DNA of 14,231 nucleotides from Prevotella sp. UBA746 (GCA_002298545.1 DBKQ01000095.1:1321-15551), one strand, 5' to 3'; positions 1 to 8,007 are shown, numbered from the stretch's first letter. Numbers and translations: made by a program. Notes: generated from the letters alone by a model not told the origin.

Positions 1-1
1 T

Positions 2-349
2 TACCGCGAATACACCGACGAGGCTCATACGGAGGTGGGCATACATGTGGAATATCTCGCCACACCGAATCTCGACGGCAAGACGCTCATTATCGCCGAC
101 CCGATGCTTGCCACGGGCGGTTCTATGGAGCTGGGCTACAAGGCTTTCCTACAGAAGGGAACGCCAAAACATGTACACGTGGCTTGCGTCATCGCCACTC
201 CCGAGGGCATAGAGCATGTGAAGCGTACTTTCCCTGATGCCGAAACCACTGTATGGTGTGCCGCCATTGATCCGGGAATGAACGAGCACAAGTATATCGT
301 ACCGGGCTTCGGGGATGCCGGCGACCTTTGCTTCGGAGAGAAGCTTTAA
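2..349 (+). CDS. upp: Uracil phosphoribosyltransferase, C-terminal part (5' end outside window)
   Basis: The gene runs in from the left edge; 115 codons of an expected ~210-220 are present, so the start is missing. UPRTase makes UMP from uracil and PRPP in cytosolic pyrimidine salvage. The visible part has the PRPP-binding loop ADPMLATGGS and the family's C-terminal uracil-binding segment YIVPGFGDAGDLCFG, ending six codons after GDAGD as usual. The frame is open from base 2; the GTG at 35 is an internal valine, not a start. It ends at TAA 347-349, followed by a weak hairpin. Nothing in its 3' end looks broken. Family assignment is very secure from the two motifs. Confidence 0.95.
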   Translation, partial: YREYTDEAHTEVGIHVEYLATPNLDGKTLIIADPMLATGGSMELGYKAFLQKGTPKHVHVACVIATPEGIEHVKRTFPDAETTVWCAAIDPGMNEHKYIVPGFGDAGDLCFGEKL

Positions 350-357
350 CCTCTTTT

Positions 358-391
358 CCGGCTCGCCATTCCACGGTGCTGCCGGTTTTAA
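358..391 (+). terminator. Possible weak intrinsic terminator after upp
   Basis: A 5-bp stem (ccggc 358-362 with gccgg 381-385) continues after a small internal loop as cgcc/ggtg (364-367 with 375-378) and is followed by tttta. It lies 9 bases after the upp stop. The T-tract is short, so termination is a guess from position and shape. Confidence 0.4.
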
Positions 392-417
392 ATCCATCCA
401 CCCGGAACGTTCCTGTC

Positions 418-520
418 AAACGCTCCGGGTGTTTCGCCTAAACGCTCCGACTGTTTCGCCTAAACGCTCCGACTGTTTCGCCTAAACACTCCGGGTGTTC
501 CGACGAAACGCTCCGGGCGG
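418..520. repeat. 22-bp tandem repeat, about 4.7 copies
   Basis: Units start at 418, 440, 462, 484 and 506 (last one partial). Each begins aaacgctccg, with variation in the centre (ggtg or actg) and at the end (ttcgcct or ttccgacg). Copies 2 and 3 are identical; copy 4 is the most diverged. It occupies the non-coding gap between upp and the lipoprotein gene. No coding or CRISPR character: there is no repeat-spacer alternation. Confidence 0.9.
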
Positions 521-663
521 ATGACTGTAACACAAAAACTAAAAAATCTTTTGTAGGAGGCTAACGGTCGACTTTTCATGCCGTTTGTCTAAAAAATTCC
601 CAATAAAAATATCTTTTAAGATAATAAAGCATACTATAAGGTGGATTTTCGGAATATTCTAAC

Positions 664-671
664 TAAATTTG
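664..671 (+). promoter_or_regulatory. Bacteroidetes-type -7 box upstream of the lipoprotein gene
   Basis: taaatttg matches TAnnTTTG exactly. No good TTTG lies about 20 bp upstream, so only the -7 half is supported. Transcription would begin near 678, about 20 nt before the ATG at 698. This argues against a GTG start at 641, which would put the promoter inside the gene. Confidence 0.5.
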
Positions 672-697
672 CAGCTAAATTTACAATTACGCACAAA

Positions 698-2203
698 ATG
701 AAAAGAATCTTCCTTCCAATCACATTGATGCTTGCCGGAGTGATGATGCTCGCATCATGCCTCGGCGACGACAGTGATTCATCTGATATAGTATATTACG
801 GCGACGGAGCGATTACATCTTTCTCGCTCGGCACTCTCAACAAATATTATCTGTATAACAACGGAGACACTATAAAGAAAACTACCAACGGCACCGACAG
901 TACTACTACCGTAGACTGCAGCTCGGTGAAGATGACTATCGACCAACTTGCCTACGCCAAGGACAAGGACGGCAATTTGACGAAGTGTCACCCGATTTTC
1001 AATACCGACTCGCTGCCGGCTGGTACAGACATCTCGAAGGTTGTAACTACCGTGAACAGTAAGAATTCTGGAGTCGTAACCCTGCTTCGACTGAAGAAGA
1101 ACGCTACGGACAAGGATACTCTCGACTACTATTCTTCGTCTGACTCTATCGACTTCACCACTCCGCGCGAGTTCCGCGTATTCTCTACCGACGGTACTTA
1201 CTACCGCCGCTACCTCGTTACGCTCAATGTTCACAAGGAGCAGCCAGACTCGTTCGTATGGCACCGCCAGTCGATGGAGAATATCGTATCCACAGAAACT
1301 AACATCGCGGCAGCAAAGACCGTTACTGCCGGCAACAGTATATTTACCATCTTCAGCAATGGCTCTAATTCTTGTTTCATCGGGAAAAGCGCCACTGACG
1401 ACAGTAAGGATTGGTATGTTACAGGCTCTGACATGAACATGGTGTTTAAACCGGAGGCTTACAAAAACGTTGCATCGCTCGACGGATGGGTTTATCTGCT
1501 TAACCAGGGCACACTGTTCCGTGCCGAGGATGCACACACATGGCAAACCGTGGCAAGCAATCTCAACGACAAAAACATCAAACAGCTCATCGGGGCTGCC
1601 AACGGAAAGCTCTATGCCCTTACGACAAGCGGTATTGCAAGCTCTAAAGATGGAGAGGAATGGCAGGAGGCTTCGCTCGACGGCGACAAGGACTTGTTGC
1701 CTGTTGAGAATCTGAATATTTGCGAACTGCCGCTGAAGACTAACAGCGATGTGAAACGCATTGTGATTATCGGCTCTAACCCGAACAATGGTGGAAATGC
1801 CGTGGTTTGGAGCAAACTGGAAGACAGCAACGAGCAGACTGATTCTTATTCTTGGTCGCTTTATGAAGGAGTGGACAAATATGCTCTGCCGGACATGAAG
1901 GGACTCTCGGTGATGTATTACGACGGGAAGCTCTACGCTATCGGTGGCGAAGGACAGAACGGCAGCAGCGCTACTGCCTACAGCAAGATATACTGTAGCA
2001 CAGACCAGGCTCTAACATGGCATTCAAGCAGCATGTTCTCTCTGCCCGACGGATTCTCAAAGGATACTGAAGCGGCTGCTGTAAACATGGTGGCTGACAA
2101 ATACAACCACGTATGGCTCGTAAGCGTAAAGGACGGCAAGGCGTGGAAGATGCGCATCAATCGCCTCGGTTGGAAAGAGGAGCAGAAGGCATTCAACAAA
2201 TAA
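698..2203 (+). CDS. Surface lipoprotein, DUF6242-like, with Asp-box propeller-like C-terminus
   Basis: 501 residues. The start at ATG 698 gives a classic lipoprotein signal (MKRIFLPITLMLAG...) with lipobox LASC and the lipidated Cys at residue 21. The following residues are acidic (GDDSDSSD), resembling the export signal of surface-exposed Bacteroidetes lipoproteins. Residues ~25-185 form a Ser/Thr/Asp-rich N-terminal domain. The rest carries propeller-like repeats with Asp-box-like motifs ending in Trp at about 275-282 (RAEDAHTW), 315-322 (SSKDGEEW) and 434-441 (STDQALTW). I recall this architecture as DUF6242, often found upstream of the DUF6089-uppS-bamA genes. The substrate is unknown. 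A longer reading from GTG 641 is possible but places the -7 box inside the gene and buries the signal peptide. Confidence 0.8.
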   Translation: MKRIFLPITLMLAGVMMLASCLGDDSDSSDIVYYGDGAITSFSLGTLNKYYLYNNGDTIKKTTNGTDSTTTVDCSSVKMTIDQLAYAKDKDGNLTKCHPIFNTDSLPAGTDISKVVTTVNSKNSGVVTLLRLKKNATDKDTLDYYSSSDSIDFTTPREFRVFSTDGTYYRRYLVTLNVHKEQPDSFVWHRQSMENIVSTETNIAAAKTVTAGNSIFTIFSNGSNSCFIGKSATDDSKDWYVTGSDMNMVFKPEAYKNVASLDGWVYLLNQGTLFRAEDAHTWQTVASNLNDKNIKQLIGAANGKLYALTTSGIASSKDGEEWQEASLDGDKDLLPVENLNICELPLKTNSDVKRIVIIGSNPNNGGNAVVWSKLEDSNEQTDSYSWSLYEGVDKYALPDMKGLSVMYYDGKLYAIGGEGQNGSSATAYSKIYCSTDQALTWHSSSMFSLPDGFSKDTEAAAVNMVADKYNHVWLVSVKDGKAWKMRINRLGWKEEQKAFNK

Positions 2204-2220
2204 TGTCTCACAGTTCAGTT

Positions 2221-2287
2221 CTCCCAGGGTTACAAGATCTTCCGGTCCTCCCGGAAATAGTTCTCCCAGAACTCCCAGCTCTCCCAG
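2221..2287. repeat. ctcccag short-unit repeats in intergenic gap
   Basis: The heptamer ctcccag (one copy ctcccgg) occurs at 2221, 2248, 2263, 2272 and 2281; the last three are exactly 9 bp apart. It fills most of the gap between the lipoprotein and DUF6089-like genes. No promoter or terminator is recognisable there, so the two genes may be cotranscribed. Confidence 0.75.
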
Positions 2288-2330
2288 CCCACCCATATAT
2301 ATAATATAATAAGGTATAACAACAAGCATA

Positions 2331-3074
2331 ATGCCCATAAAATCCCTACATACCCAATTTGCCTCACGGCAAGCACGCTCCATTCTGTCTGAAGGGATAG
2401 TTTGGATATTGCTCCTTCTCATCATGCCGCTCACTGCCAATGCTCAGGAAGACGACATGTACAAGATGGAGATTGGAGCCGGAGTGGGACTCGTGAGCTA
2501 TGAGGGCGACTTCAACGGCAGTATAACGAAAAACATGCAGCCCGGGGCTTCGCTAATCCTAAGGAGGGTTTTCAATCCGTATATGGACGTAAGGCTGAAC
2601 CTGATGTACGGCAACTTGAAGGGTGACTCTAACGGAACACAGACGTATTACCCCGACTACCAGCAGTCGCCATACTCTTTCAGCAATACGCTGATAGACC
2701 TGTCGATGACTTACGAATACAACTTCTGGCCATACGGCACAGGGCGCGACTACCGGGGGGCTAAACGACTTACGCCGTTCGTTTTCCTCGGTATCGGAGG
2801 AACTTACGTGAAGACTGAACAAAAGAGCGTCTTCACAGGCAATCTGCCTATCGGACTGGGCGTTAAATACAAGCTCGCAAAACGGGTTAATCTGGCTATA
2901 GAATGGGCTATGCACTTCTCGCTGAGCGATGAACTCGACGGAGTGAAAGACCCGTATATGATAAAGAGTAGCGGACTCTTCAAGAATACCGACTGCTACT
3001 CGGCTCTGCAACTGACGCTGACCTACAGCTTCATGCAGAAATGTAAAACATGCAACAGCGACAAATATGACTGA
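2331..3074 (+). CDS. Outer-membrane beta-barrel protein, DUF6089-like
   Basis: 247 residues. A long N-terminal region ends in a hydrophobic stretch and a signal-peptidase I-like site (TANA before QEDD, around residue 39). The mature protein alternates amphipathic strands with Gly and aromatic residues (MEIGAGVGLVSYEGDF, LDVRLNLMYGNL-like, TPFVFLGIGGTYVKT, ALQLTLTYSF), typical of a small outer-membrane barrel. This matches what I recall as DUF6089, related to the PorG-type barrels of type IX secretion, but no direct link to secretion is visible here. After the last strand is a short tail with CKTC at 238-241, a pair of cysteines that is odd for an outer-membrane protein. The end overlaps the uppS start by 8 bp, suggesting translational coupling. 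ATG 2331 is chosen because it gives a complete signal peptide; no Shine-Dalgarno is visible. Confidence 0.8.
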   Translation: MPIKSLHTQFASRQARSILSEGIVWILLLLIMPLTANAQEDDMYKMEIGAGVGLVSYEGDFNGSITKNMQPGASLILRRVFNPYMDVRLNLMYGNLKGDSNGTQTYYPDYQQSPYSFSNTLIDLSMTYEYNFWPYGTGRDYRGAKRLTPFVFLGIGGTYVKTEQKSVFTGNLPIGLGVKYKLAKRVNLAIEWAMHFSLSDELDGVKDPYMIKSSGLFKNTDCYSALQLTLTYSFMQKCKTCNSDKYD

Positions 3075-3819
3075 CAAGAATAACATTGCAATAGATATGG
3101 AACGCATTCCGCAACATATCGCCATCATTATGGACGGCAACGGAAGATGGGCTACGGAACGCGGCAAGGAAAGAAGCTACGGCCATCAGGCTGGAGTGGA
3201 GACTGTTAGGAGAATTACTTCGGAGTGTACACGACTCGGAGTGAAATACCTTACGCTATACACTTTCTCTACCGAAAACTGGAACCGCCCTGCCGACGAG
3301 GTGGCAGCACTGATGGGACTCGTGCTCACGGCTCTCGAAGACGAGCTGTTCATGAAGAACAACGTGCGCTTCCAGGTTATCGGAGATATCGACCGACTGC
3401 CGGAACAGGTGCAGAAGAAACTTCAGGAAACTATTGAGCATACCGCCGGGAATACGGCAATGACAATGGTCATCGCTCTGAGCTACTCTTCGAGATGGGA
3501 GATTACAAGGGCGGTGAAGAATATTGCGTCGCTCGTGGCTGAAGGAAAAATTAAGGCTGACGACATTACGGAGGATACTGTTACCCAGAATCTTACGACA
3601 AATTTTATGCCTGACCCAGACCTGCTGATACGTACGGGGGGCGAACTGAGAATCTCCAACTATCTGCTTTGGCAAATTGCATACTCGGAGCTTTATTTCT
3701 GTGACACCTACTGGCCGGACTTCCGCGAACCGGATCTGCACAAGGCGATACTTAGCTATCAGAATAGGCAGCGACGCTTCGGAAAGACTGAAGCTCAAGT
3801 GGAAGACGAAACAAAATAA
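3067..3819 (+). CDS. uppS: Undecaprenyl diphosphate synthase (isoprenyl transferase)
   Basis: 250 residues, the usual length. It condenses isopentenyl diphosphate units onto farnesyl diphosphate to make the C55 carrier for peptidoglycan and surface polysaccharides. Visible motifs: HIAIIMDGNGRW with the catalytic Asp at 23; the central TLYTFSTENW; RTGGE at 189-193, followed by Arg195 and Ser197, which bind the diphosphate; and IAYSELYF with Glu208, the Mg-binding position (E. coli Glu213). All key residues are present. The start at ATG 3067 overlaps the previous gene by 8 bp; ATG 3097 (MERIPQ) is a plausible alternative nearer to the domain edge. It is followed 60 bp later by bamA with no promoter or terminator between, so the two are probably cotranscribed. 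Confidence 0.96.
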   Translation: MTDKNNIAIDMERIPQHIAIIMDGNGRWATERGKERSYGHQAGVETVRRITSECTRLGVKYLTLYTFSTENWNRPADEVAALMGLVLTALEDELFMKNNVRFQVIGDIDRLPEQVQKKLQETIEHTAGNTAMTMVIALSYSSRWEITRAVKNIASLVAEGKIKADDITEDTVTQNLTTNFMPDPDLLIRTGGELRISNYLLWQIAYSELYFCDTYWPDFREPDLHKAILSYQNRQRRFGKTEAQVEDETK

Positions 3820-3879
3820 CAGAGCTGCAAAGAGCACAAACTTGAACATAAAGAAGAATAATATTACTAAAGATAAACG

Positions 3880-6501
3880 ATGAACAAGACACTGAAAAGG
3901 CTGCTGCTCGGTCTCGTTGCCCTCTTTACGGTAACTACAGCCGGAGCACAGGAGAAAATCGTAAATCCGGACATTACTTACGCTGGCTCACCACGCAACT
4001 GCATTATCGGCGGTATCGCCGTGTCTGGCGTGGAGGGATACGAGGACTATATGCTTACAGGTATCTCCGGACTGTCTGTCGGACAGGAGGTTACCGTACC
4101 GGGACAGGAGATTACGGATGCCGTGAAGCGCTACTGGCGACACGGTCTGTTCTCTAAAGTGACTGTGGCTGCCGACTCTATCGTGGGCGACAAGCTTTAT
4201 TTGCACTTCTATCTCGCCACACGTCCCCGTGTGTCGGTCATCAACTACACAGGAGTGAAAAAGTCGGAACGCGAAGACCTCGAGACGAAACTCGGACTGC
4301 TCAAGGGTAGTCAGATTACTCCTAACATGATTGACCGTGCCAAGACGCTTGCCGGAAACTATTTCCACGACAAGGGATTCAACAATGCCGAGATTACTAT
4401 CACTCAGGTCGACGACCTTTCTAACAAGAACCACGTAATCCTGAATGTCGATGTTGACAAGAAGGAGAAGATTAAGGTTAGAAACATCTTCCTTGAGGGC
4501 AACAAACAGGTGTCTACAAAGAAAATAAAGGGAGGACTGTTCTCTAAAGGTGCCCTCGGGAAAATACGCGAAGCCGGAAAACTCTCGAGCTTCATGAAAT
4601 CTACTAAGTTTACTCCTGAAAGATATAAAGAGGGCAAGCAGAAACTTATCGACAAATACTACGAACTGGGATTCCGCGATGCGGAGATTCTGGAAGACAG
4701 TGTGTGGAACAACGACCCGAAACATGTCAACGTGTTCATCAAGATTAACGAAGGAAAGAAATACTACATTCGCAATATCACATGGGTGGGAAACACCGTC
4801 TTCACTACCGAATATCTGAGCCGTGTGCTCGGAATGAAGAAAGGTGATGTGTACAACCAGAAACTCTTGAACAAGCGTCTCTCGGAAGACGAGGATGCCG
4901 TTGGAAACAACTATTGGAACGACGGTTACCTCTTCTATAGTCTTACTCCTACGGAGGTGAACATCGTGGGCGACTCCATCGACCTGGAGATGCGTATCTA
5001 CGAGGGACAACAGGCTCACATCAGTCGCGTGCGCATCAATGGTAACACGCGTCTCTATGAGAACGTTATCCGCCGCGAGCTGCGCACAAAGCCGGGCGAC
5101 CTCTTCTCTAAAGACGCCTTGCAGCGCTCTGCACGTGAGCTTGCATCTATGGGACACTTCGACCCGGAGCAGGTGAACCCGGATGTGCAGCCTAACTACG
5201 AAGACGGTACGGTAGACATCAACTGGAATCTCGTACAGAAGTCTAACGACCAGATTGAATTCTCGCTCGGATGGGGACAGACGGGTGTCATCGGACGCAT
5301 CGGACTGAAACTGAACAACTTCTCTATGCGAAACCTGTTCAACAAAAACCGTGAGCACCGCGGAATAATGCCTATCGGCGACGGCGAGACTCTCTCGCTC
5401 GGCGCTCAGACCAACGGTTCTTACTATCAGTCGTACAACGCCTCTTACTCTACAAATTGGTTCGGAGGCAAGCGACCGATTCAGTTCACAGTGGGAGCTT
5501 ACTTCTCTAAGCAGACCGACGTGAACAGCAACTACTACAACTCGGCGCTTATGAACAACTACTACTATAACTACTACGGTTACGGTAGCTCTTACAACTA
5601 TAACTACGAGAACTATCTCGACCCAGACAAATACGTGGAACTCTTCGGAGTGTCTGTCGGATGGGGTAAGCGCCTGCGCTGGCCTGACGACTACTTCCAA
5701 CTCTCGGCTGAACTCTCTTACCAGAGATATATGCTGAAAAACTGGCAGTACTTCATCGTTAGCGACGGAAACTGCAACAACCTTAACCTGAGCCTCTCGC
5801 TGTCGCGTACATCTACCGACAACCAGCTCTTCCCGCGCCGCGGTTCAGAGTTCATGGCATCGGTAACGGTTACTCCGCCATGGTCGAAGTTCCAGAAGAA
5901 GGATTATGAACATCTTGCCACTAACCCGCAATCGCCTAACTACAAGGCGGAGCAACAGGAAAAATACCGCTGGGTTGAATACCACAAGTGGAAGTTCAAG
6001 GCTCGTATGTTTACATCGCTCACTAACGGACAGAAGTGTCTCGTACTTATGACTCGTGCCGAGATGGGACTCCTCGGTTCATACAACAAGCACAAGAAAT
6101 CACCGTTTGAGACTTACTACGTCGGCGGTGACGGTATGAGCGGATACTCTTCTGGATATGCTGAGGAGACTATCGGATTGCGTGGATACGAGAATGGTAC
6201 CGTTGGTTACAACAGCTACGCATACGACCGCTTCACTATGGAGCTTCGCTATCCGTTCCTACTTGGTAACACCACTATTTACGGTCTTACCTTCCTTGAG
6301 GCGGGTAATGCATGGAGCGACACCAAGAAATTCAATCCGTTCGACATGAAGCGTTCTGCCGGTATCGGTGTTAGAATCTATCTGCCTATGGTCGGACTTA
6401 TGGGTATCGACTGGGCTTATGGCTTCGACAAGGTTCTCAACGGCAGCTCTTACAAGAAGGGCGGTTCGCAGTTCCACTTCATATTGGGACAGGAATTCTA
6501 A
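3880..6501 (+). CDS. bamA: Outer-membrane protein assembly factor BamA
   Basis: 873 residues. The signal peptide ends at AGA before QE (about residue 23). Five POTRA domains follow, roughly 42-115, 116-196, 197-293, 295-377 and 379-453, each recognisable by a V/I-x-G-N/V strand pattern (NYTGV, FLEGN, TWVGN, RINGN). A C-terminal barrel covers ~455-873. The barrel has the conserved L6 motif as LRGY (767-770, VRGF in E. coli), with the key Arg768. BamA folds and inserts beta-barrel proteins into the outer membrane, receiving clients from Skp-type chaperones, which are encoded just downstream. Odd feature: residues 549-579 are a Tyr/Asn-rich segment with 12 Tyr in 31 residues, placed by strand counting in extracellular loop 3. 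The protein is longer than E. coli BamA (810). Probably in one operon with uppS. Confidence 0.96.
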   Translation: MNKTLKRLLLGLVALFTVTTAGAQEKIVNPDITYAGSPRNCIIGGIAVSGVEGYEDYMLTGISGLSVGQEVTVPGQEITDAVKRYWRHGLFSKVTVAADSIVGDKLYLHFYLATRPRVSVINYTGVKKSEREDLETKLGLLKGSQITPNMIDRAKTLAGNYFHDKGFNNAEITITQVDDLSNKNHVILNVDVDKKEKIKVRNIFLEGNKQVSTKKIKGGLFSKGALGKIREAGKLSSFMKSTKFTPERYKEGKQKLIDKYYELGFRDAEILEDSVWNNDPKHVNVFIKINEGKKYYIRNITWVGNTVFTTEYLSRVLGMKKGDVYNQKLLNKRLSEDEDAVGNNYWNDGYLFYSLTPTEVNIVGDSIDLEMRIYEGQQAHISRVRINGNTRLYENVIRRELRTKPGDLFSKDALQRSARELASMGHFDPEQVNPDVQPNYEDGTVDINWNLVQKSNDQIEFSLGWGQTGVIGRIGLKLNNFSMRNLFNKNREHRGIMPIGDGETLSLGAQTNGSYYQSYNASYSTNWFGGKRPIQFTVGAYFSKQTDVNSNYYNSALMNNYYYNYYGYGSSYNYNYENYLDPDKYVELFGVSVGWGKRLRWPDDYFQLSAELSYQRYMLKNWQYFIVSDGNCNNLNLSLSLSRTSTDNQLFPRRGSEFMASVTVTPPWSKFQKKDYEHLATNPQSPNYKAEQQEKYRWVEYHKWKFKARMFTSLTNGQKCLVLMTRAEMGLLGSYNKHKKSPFETYYVGGDGMSGYSSGYAEETIGLRGYENGTVGYNSYAYDRFTMELRYPFLLGNTTIYGLTFLEAGNAWSDTKKFNPFDMKRSAGIGVRIYLPMVGLMGIDWAYGFDKVLNGSSYKKGGSQFHFILGQEF

Positions 6502-6565
6502 AGCCTCTCCCCCTTGCCGCTCTATGAGCGGCTTCCCCCTCCCCCATAGGGAGGGGAGTAGTATG
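6500..6565. repeat. Palindromic GC-rich element, copy A (inverted with respect to copy B)
   Basis: Starts on the bamA stop codon. It has two hairpins: gccgctc/gagcggc (6516-6522 with 6526-6532) and a C-run/G-run stem, ccctccc/gggaggg, at about 6538-6556. The reverse complement of 6745-6806 aligns with it nearly end to end, sharing aagcctctccccc, gccgc, gcggcttccccctccc and ggggaggggagt. Resembles a REP/BIME-like extragenic palindrome. It is not followed by a T-tract, so it is not a standard terminator. Confidence 0.8.
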
Positions 6566-6643
6566 CGAGAGAGCTTGAAGAATACTGTGATGATTGAGTT
6601 CATACAAGATAGCTGTAAGGTTTGACAACTATAATAAAAAAGC

Positions 6644-6705
6644 ATCTGTAACAGATATAATATAACAACAAGATTATTATCTGTAACAATATAACAACAA
6701 GATTA
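6644..6705. repeat. Imperfect direct repeat, 35-bp spacing
   Basis: atctgtaaca occurs at 6644-6653 and 6679-6688, each followed by atataacaacaagatta (6660-6676 and 6689-6705); the first copy carries six extra bases in between. It lies in the AT-rich centre of the 307-bp gap between bamA and the first skp gene, between the two inverted GC-rich elements. I find no promoter consensus here. Confidence 0.7.
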
Positions 6706-6744
6706 ATAATAAAAACAATTATAACACCCCTCTATGCATTCAGG

Positions 6745-6806
6745 CATATCACTCCCCTCCCCGTGGGGAGGGGGAAGCCGCTTGCGGCGCGGGGGAGAGG
6801 CTTCAA
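6745..6806. repeat. Palindromic GC-rich element, copy B (inverted copy of 6500-6565)
   Basis: The reverse complement matches copy A over about 60 bp with a few substitutions and small indels. Hairpins here are cccctcccc/ggggagggg (around 6752-6772) and gccgc/gcggc (6777-6788). It ends 3 bp before the first skp start codon, so its hairpins lie in the leader of that gene and could affect translation. Confidence 0.8.
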
Positions 6807-6808
6807 TT

Positions 6809-7324
6809 ATGAAAAAAATACTATTTATCGCAGTAATGCTGTTATCAGCAATAGGCATGAGCGCACAGAAGTTCGCTCTTGTCGACATGGATTATATCCT
6901 GAAGAACATCCCGGCATACGAGCGTGCCAACGAACAACTCTCGCAGGTTGCAAAGAAATGGCAGGCTGAGGTCGATGCCATCGGTACCGAGGTACAGACA
7001 ATGTATAAGAACTACCAGAACGAGTCGGTATTCCTCTCACAGGAACAGAAGAAAGCCCGCCAGGAGGCTATCCTCAATAAAGAGAAGGAAGCAAGCGAAC
7101 TGAAAAAGAAATACTTCGGACCGGAGGGTGAGCTATACAAGAAACGCACCAGCCTGATGACGCCTATACAGGAGGAAATCTACAATGCAGTGAAGGATAT
7201 CAGCGACCTGCGCGGATATTCGCTCGTGCTCGACAGAGCTTCCGACACGGGTATCATCTTTGCTTCGCCAAAGGTGGACATCAGCAACGAAGTGCTAACA
7301 AAACTCGGCTATTCTGCAAATTAA
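6809..7324 (+). CDS. Skp/OmpH family periplasmic chaperone, first of three
   Basis: 171 residues from ATG 6809. The N-terminus MKKILFIAVMLLSAIGMSAQ is a signal peptide cut after about residue 19 (SAQ-KF). The mature start KFALVDMDYILKNIP is the typical Skp/OmpH opening strand. Residues ~45-125 are a Lys/Glu/Gln-rich coiled coil, and the C-terminus returns to a strand (YSLVLDRASDTGIIFASP), as expected for the Skp trimer body with tentacles. It would hold unfolded outer-membrane proteins in the periplasm for BamA. An in-frame ATG at 6734 would add 25 residues (MHSGISLPSPWGGG...) encoded by repeat copy B and bury the signal peptide, so I reject it. The promoter is unclear; it may be read from bamA. 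Confidence 0.9.
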   Translation: MKKILFIAVMLLSAIGMSAQKFALVDMDYILKNIPAYERANEQLSQVAKKWQAEVDAIGTEVQTMYKNYQNESVFLSQEQKKARQEAILNKEKEASELKKKYFGPEGELYKKRTSLMTPIQEEIYNAVKDISDLRGYSLVLDRASDTGIIFASPKVDISNEVLTKLGYSAN

Positions 7325-7356
7325 TTTGGTAGGAAATAAAAAACATATTACATTTG
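7325..7356 (+). promoter_or_regulatory. Bacteroidetes consensus promoter for the second skp gene
   Basis: tttg at 7325-7328, a 20-bp spacer and tacatttg at 7349-7356 match TTTG-N19/20-TAnnTTTG in full. The -33 element directly follows the stop of the first skp gene (TAA 7322-7324). Transcription should begin near 7363, giving a leader of about 144 nt before ATG 7507. Confidence 0.75.
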
Positions 7357-7455
7357 CATCCGCTATCTGTTAAGATACAGAAATAATACTATACTGCCAA
7401 CAAAAGATTTGTACGGCACAAAAGTACGGAAACGTCGCAATTAAAGAAAGAATAA

Positions 7456-7499
7456 ATATTAATAACAAATAGGAATAATATTAATAACAAACAAATAAA
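7456..7499. repeat. 22-bp period tandem repeat before the second skp gene
   Basis: atattaataacaaa occurs at 7456-7469 and 7478-7491, exactly 22 bp apart; the remaining 8 bases of each unit are diverged. It lies in the A-rich leader just upstream of ATG 7507. Such A-rich DNA repeats easily, so the assignment is less certain than the GC-richer repeats. Confidence 0.6.
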
Positions 7500-7506
7500 C
7501 AAGAAA

Positions 7507-8007
7507 ATGAAGAAACTGATTTTAATGCTGATGCTGTTTGCTCCAATAGCAACCTTCGCACAGAAATTCGGACACATCAACTCTCAAACTGTAATCGAGA
7601 GTCTTCCTGAATATGTAAAGGCACGTGCCGAGGTAGAGGGACAGGCTAAGGCTTTCGACAACGACTTGCAGGCTATGCAGAAGGAAATCCAGACCAAGGC
7701 TGAGGCATACGACAAGAGTGCTTCTACAATGAACGACACTAAGCGCAAGGAAACTGAGGCTGAACTACAGGGTCTATACCAGAAATTCCAGCAGGCTCAG
7801 CAGGACAACAGCCAGGCTCTGCAGAAACTCCAGCAGGAGAAGATGCAGCCGATTATCTCAAAACTGCAGAACGCAATCAAGAATGTAGGCAAGGCAGGCG
7901 GATATGTTTATATCATGGATGTATCAAGCGGCATTCCTTATATCAGCGAGACTCTGAGCAAGGACGTTACTGCTGAGGTAAAGGCTGAGATGAACAAGCT
8001 GAAGTAA
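7507..8007 (+). CDS. Skp/OmpH family periplasmic chaperone, second of three
   Basis: 166 residues. Signal peptide MKKLILMLMLFAPIATFAQ, cut near residue 18-19. The mature protein opens KFGHINSQTVIESLPEY, the Skp/OmpH first strand, then has a long coiled coil at ~40-120 that is unusually rich in Gln (KFQQAQQ..., ALQKLQQEKMQ), and closes with a strand-rich segment (GYVYIMDVSSGIPYIS). Role as for its neighbours: chaperoning outer-membrane proteins on the way to BamA. It has its own consensus promoter (7325-7356) and a strong terminator (8078-8136), so it can be a single-gene transcript. The stop codon lies inside a tandem duplication. Sequence similarity to the other two copies is family-level, not recent duplication. 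Confidence 0.92.
   Translation: MKKLILMLMLFAPIATFAQKFGHINSQTVIESLPEYVKARAEVEGQAKAFDNDLQAMQKEIQTKAEAYDKSASTMNDTKRKETEAELQGLYQKFQQAQQDNSQALQKLQQEKMQPIISKLQNAIKNVGKAGGYVYIMDVSSGIPYISETLSKDVTAEVKAEMNKLK

Noticed and set aside
418..520. CRISPR-like array
   Set aside because: Units are contiguous with no spacers, too short and varying in the centre. It is a simple tandem repeat.
641..697. GTG-initiated 19-residue extension of the lipoprotein
   Set aside because: It contains the -7 box at 664-671 and would move the lipoprotein signal peptide away from the N-terminus.
779..1546. 255-codon - strand frame opposite the DUF6242-like lipoprotein gene
   Set aside because: Shadow frame. The + strand gene has a signal peptide, lipobox and Asp-box motifs.
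3988..5700. 570-codon open frame on the - strand opposite bamA
   Set aside because: It lies wholly inside bamA and reflects that gene's codon bias. Its protein is low-complexity Val/Arg/His with no domain, start context or promoter.
6622..6635. ttgaca and tataat resembling a sigma-70 promoter before the first skp gene
   Set aside because: Only 2 bp separate the two hexamers, and Bacteroidetes use a different consensus.
6734..6808. ATG 6734 extension of the first skp protein
   Set aside because: It is encoded by the repeat element and would bury a textbook signal peptide that starts at ATG 6809.
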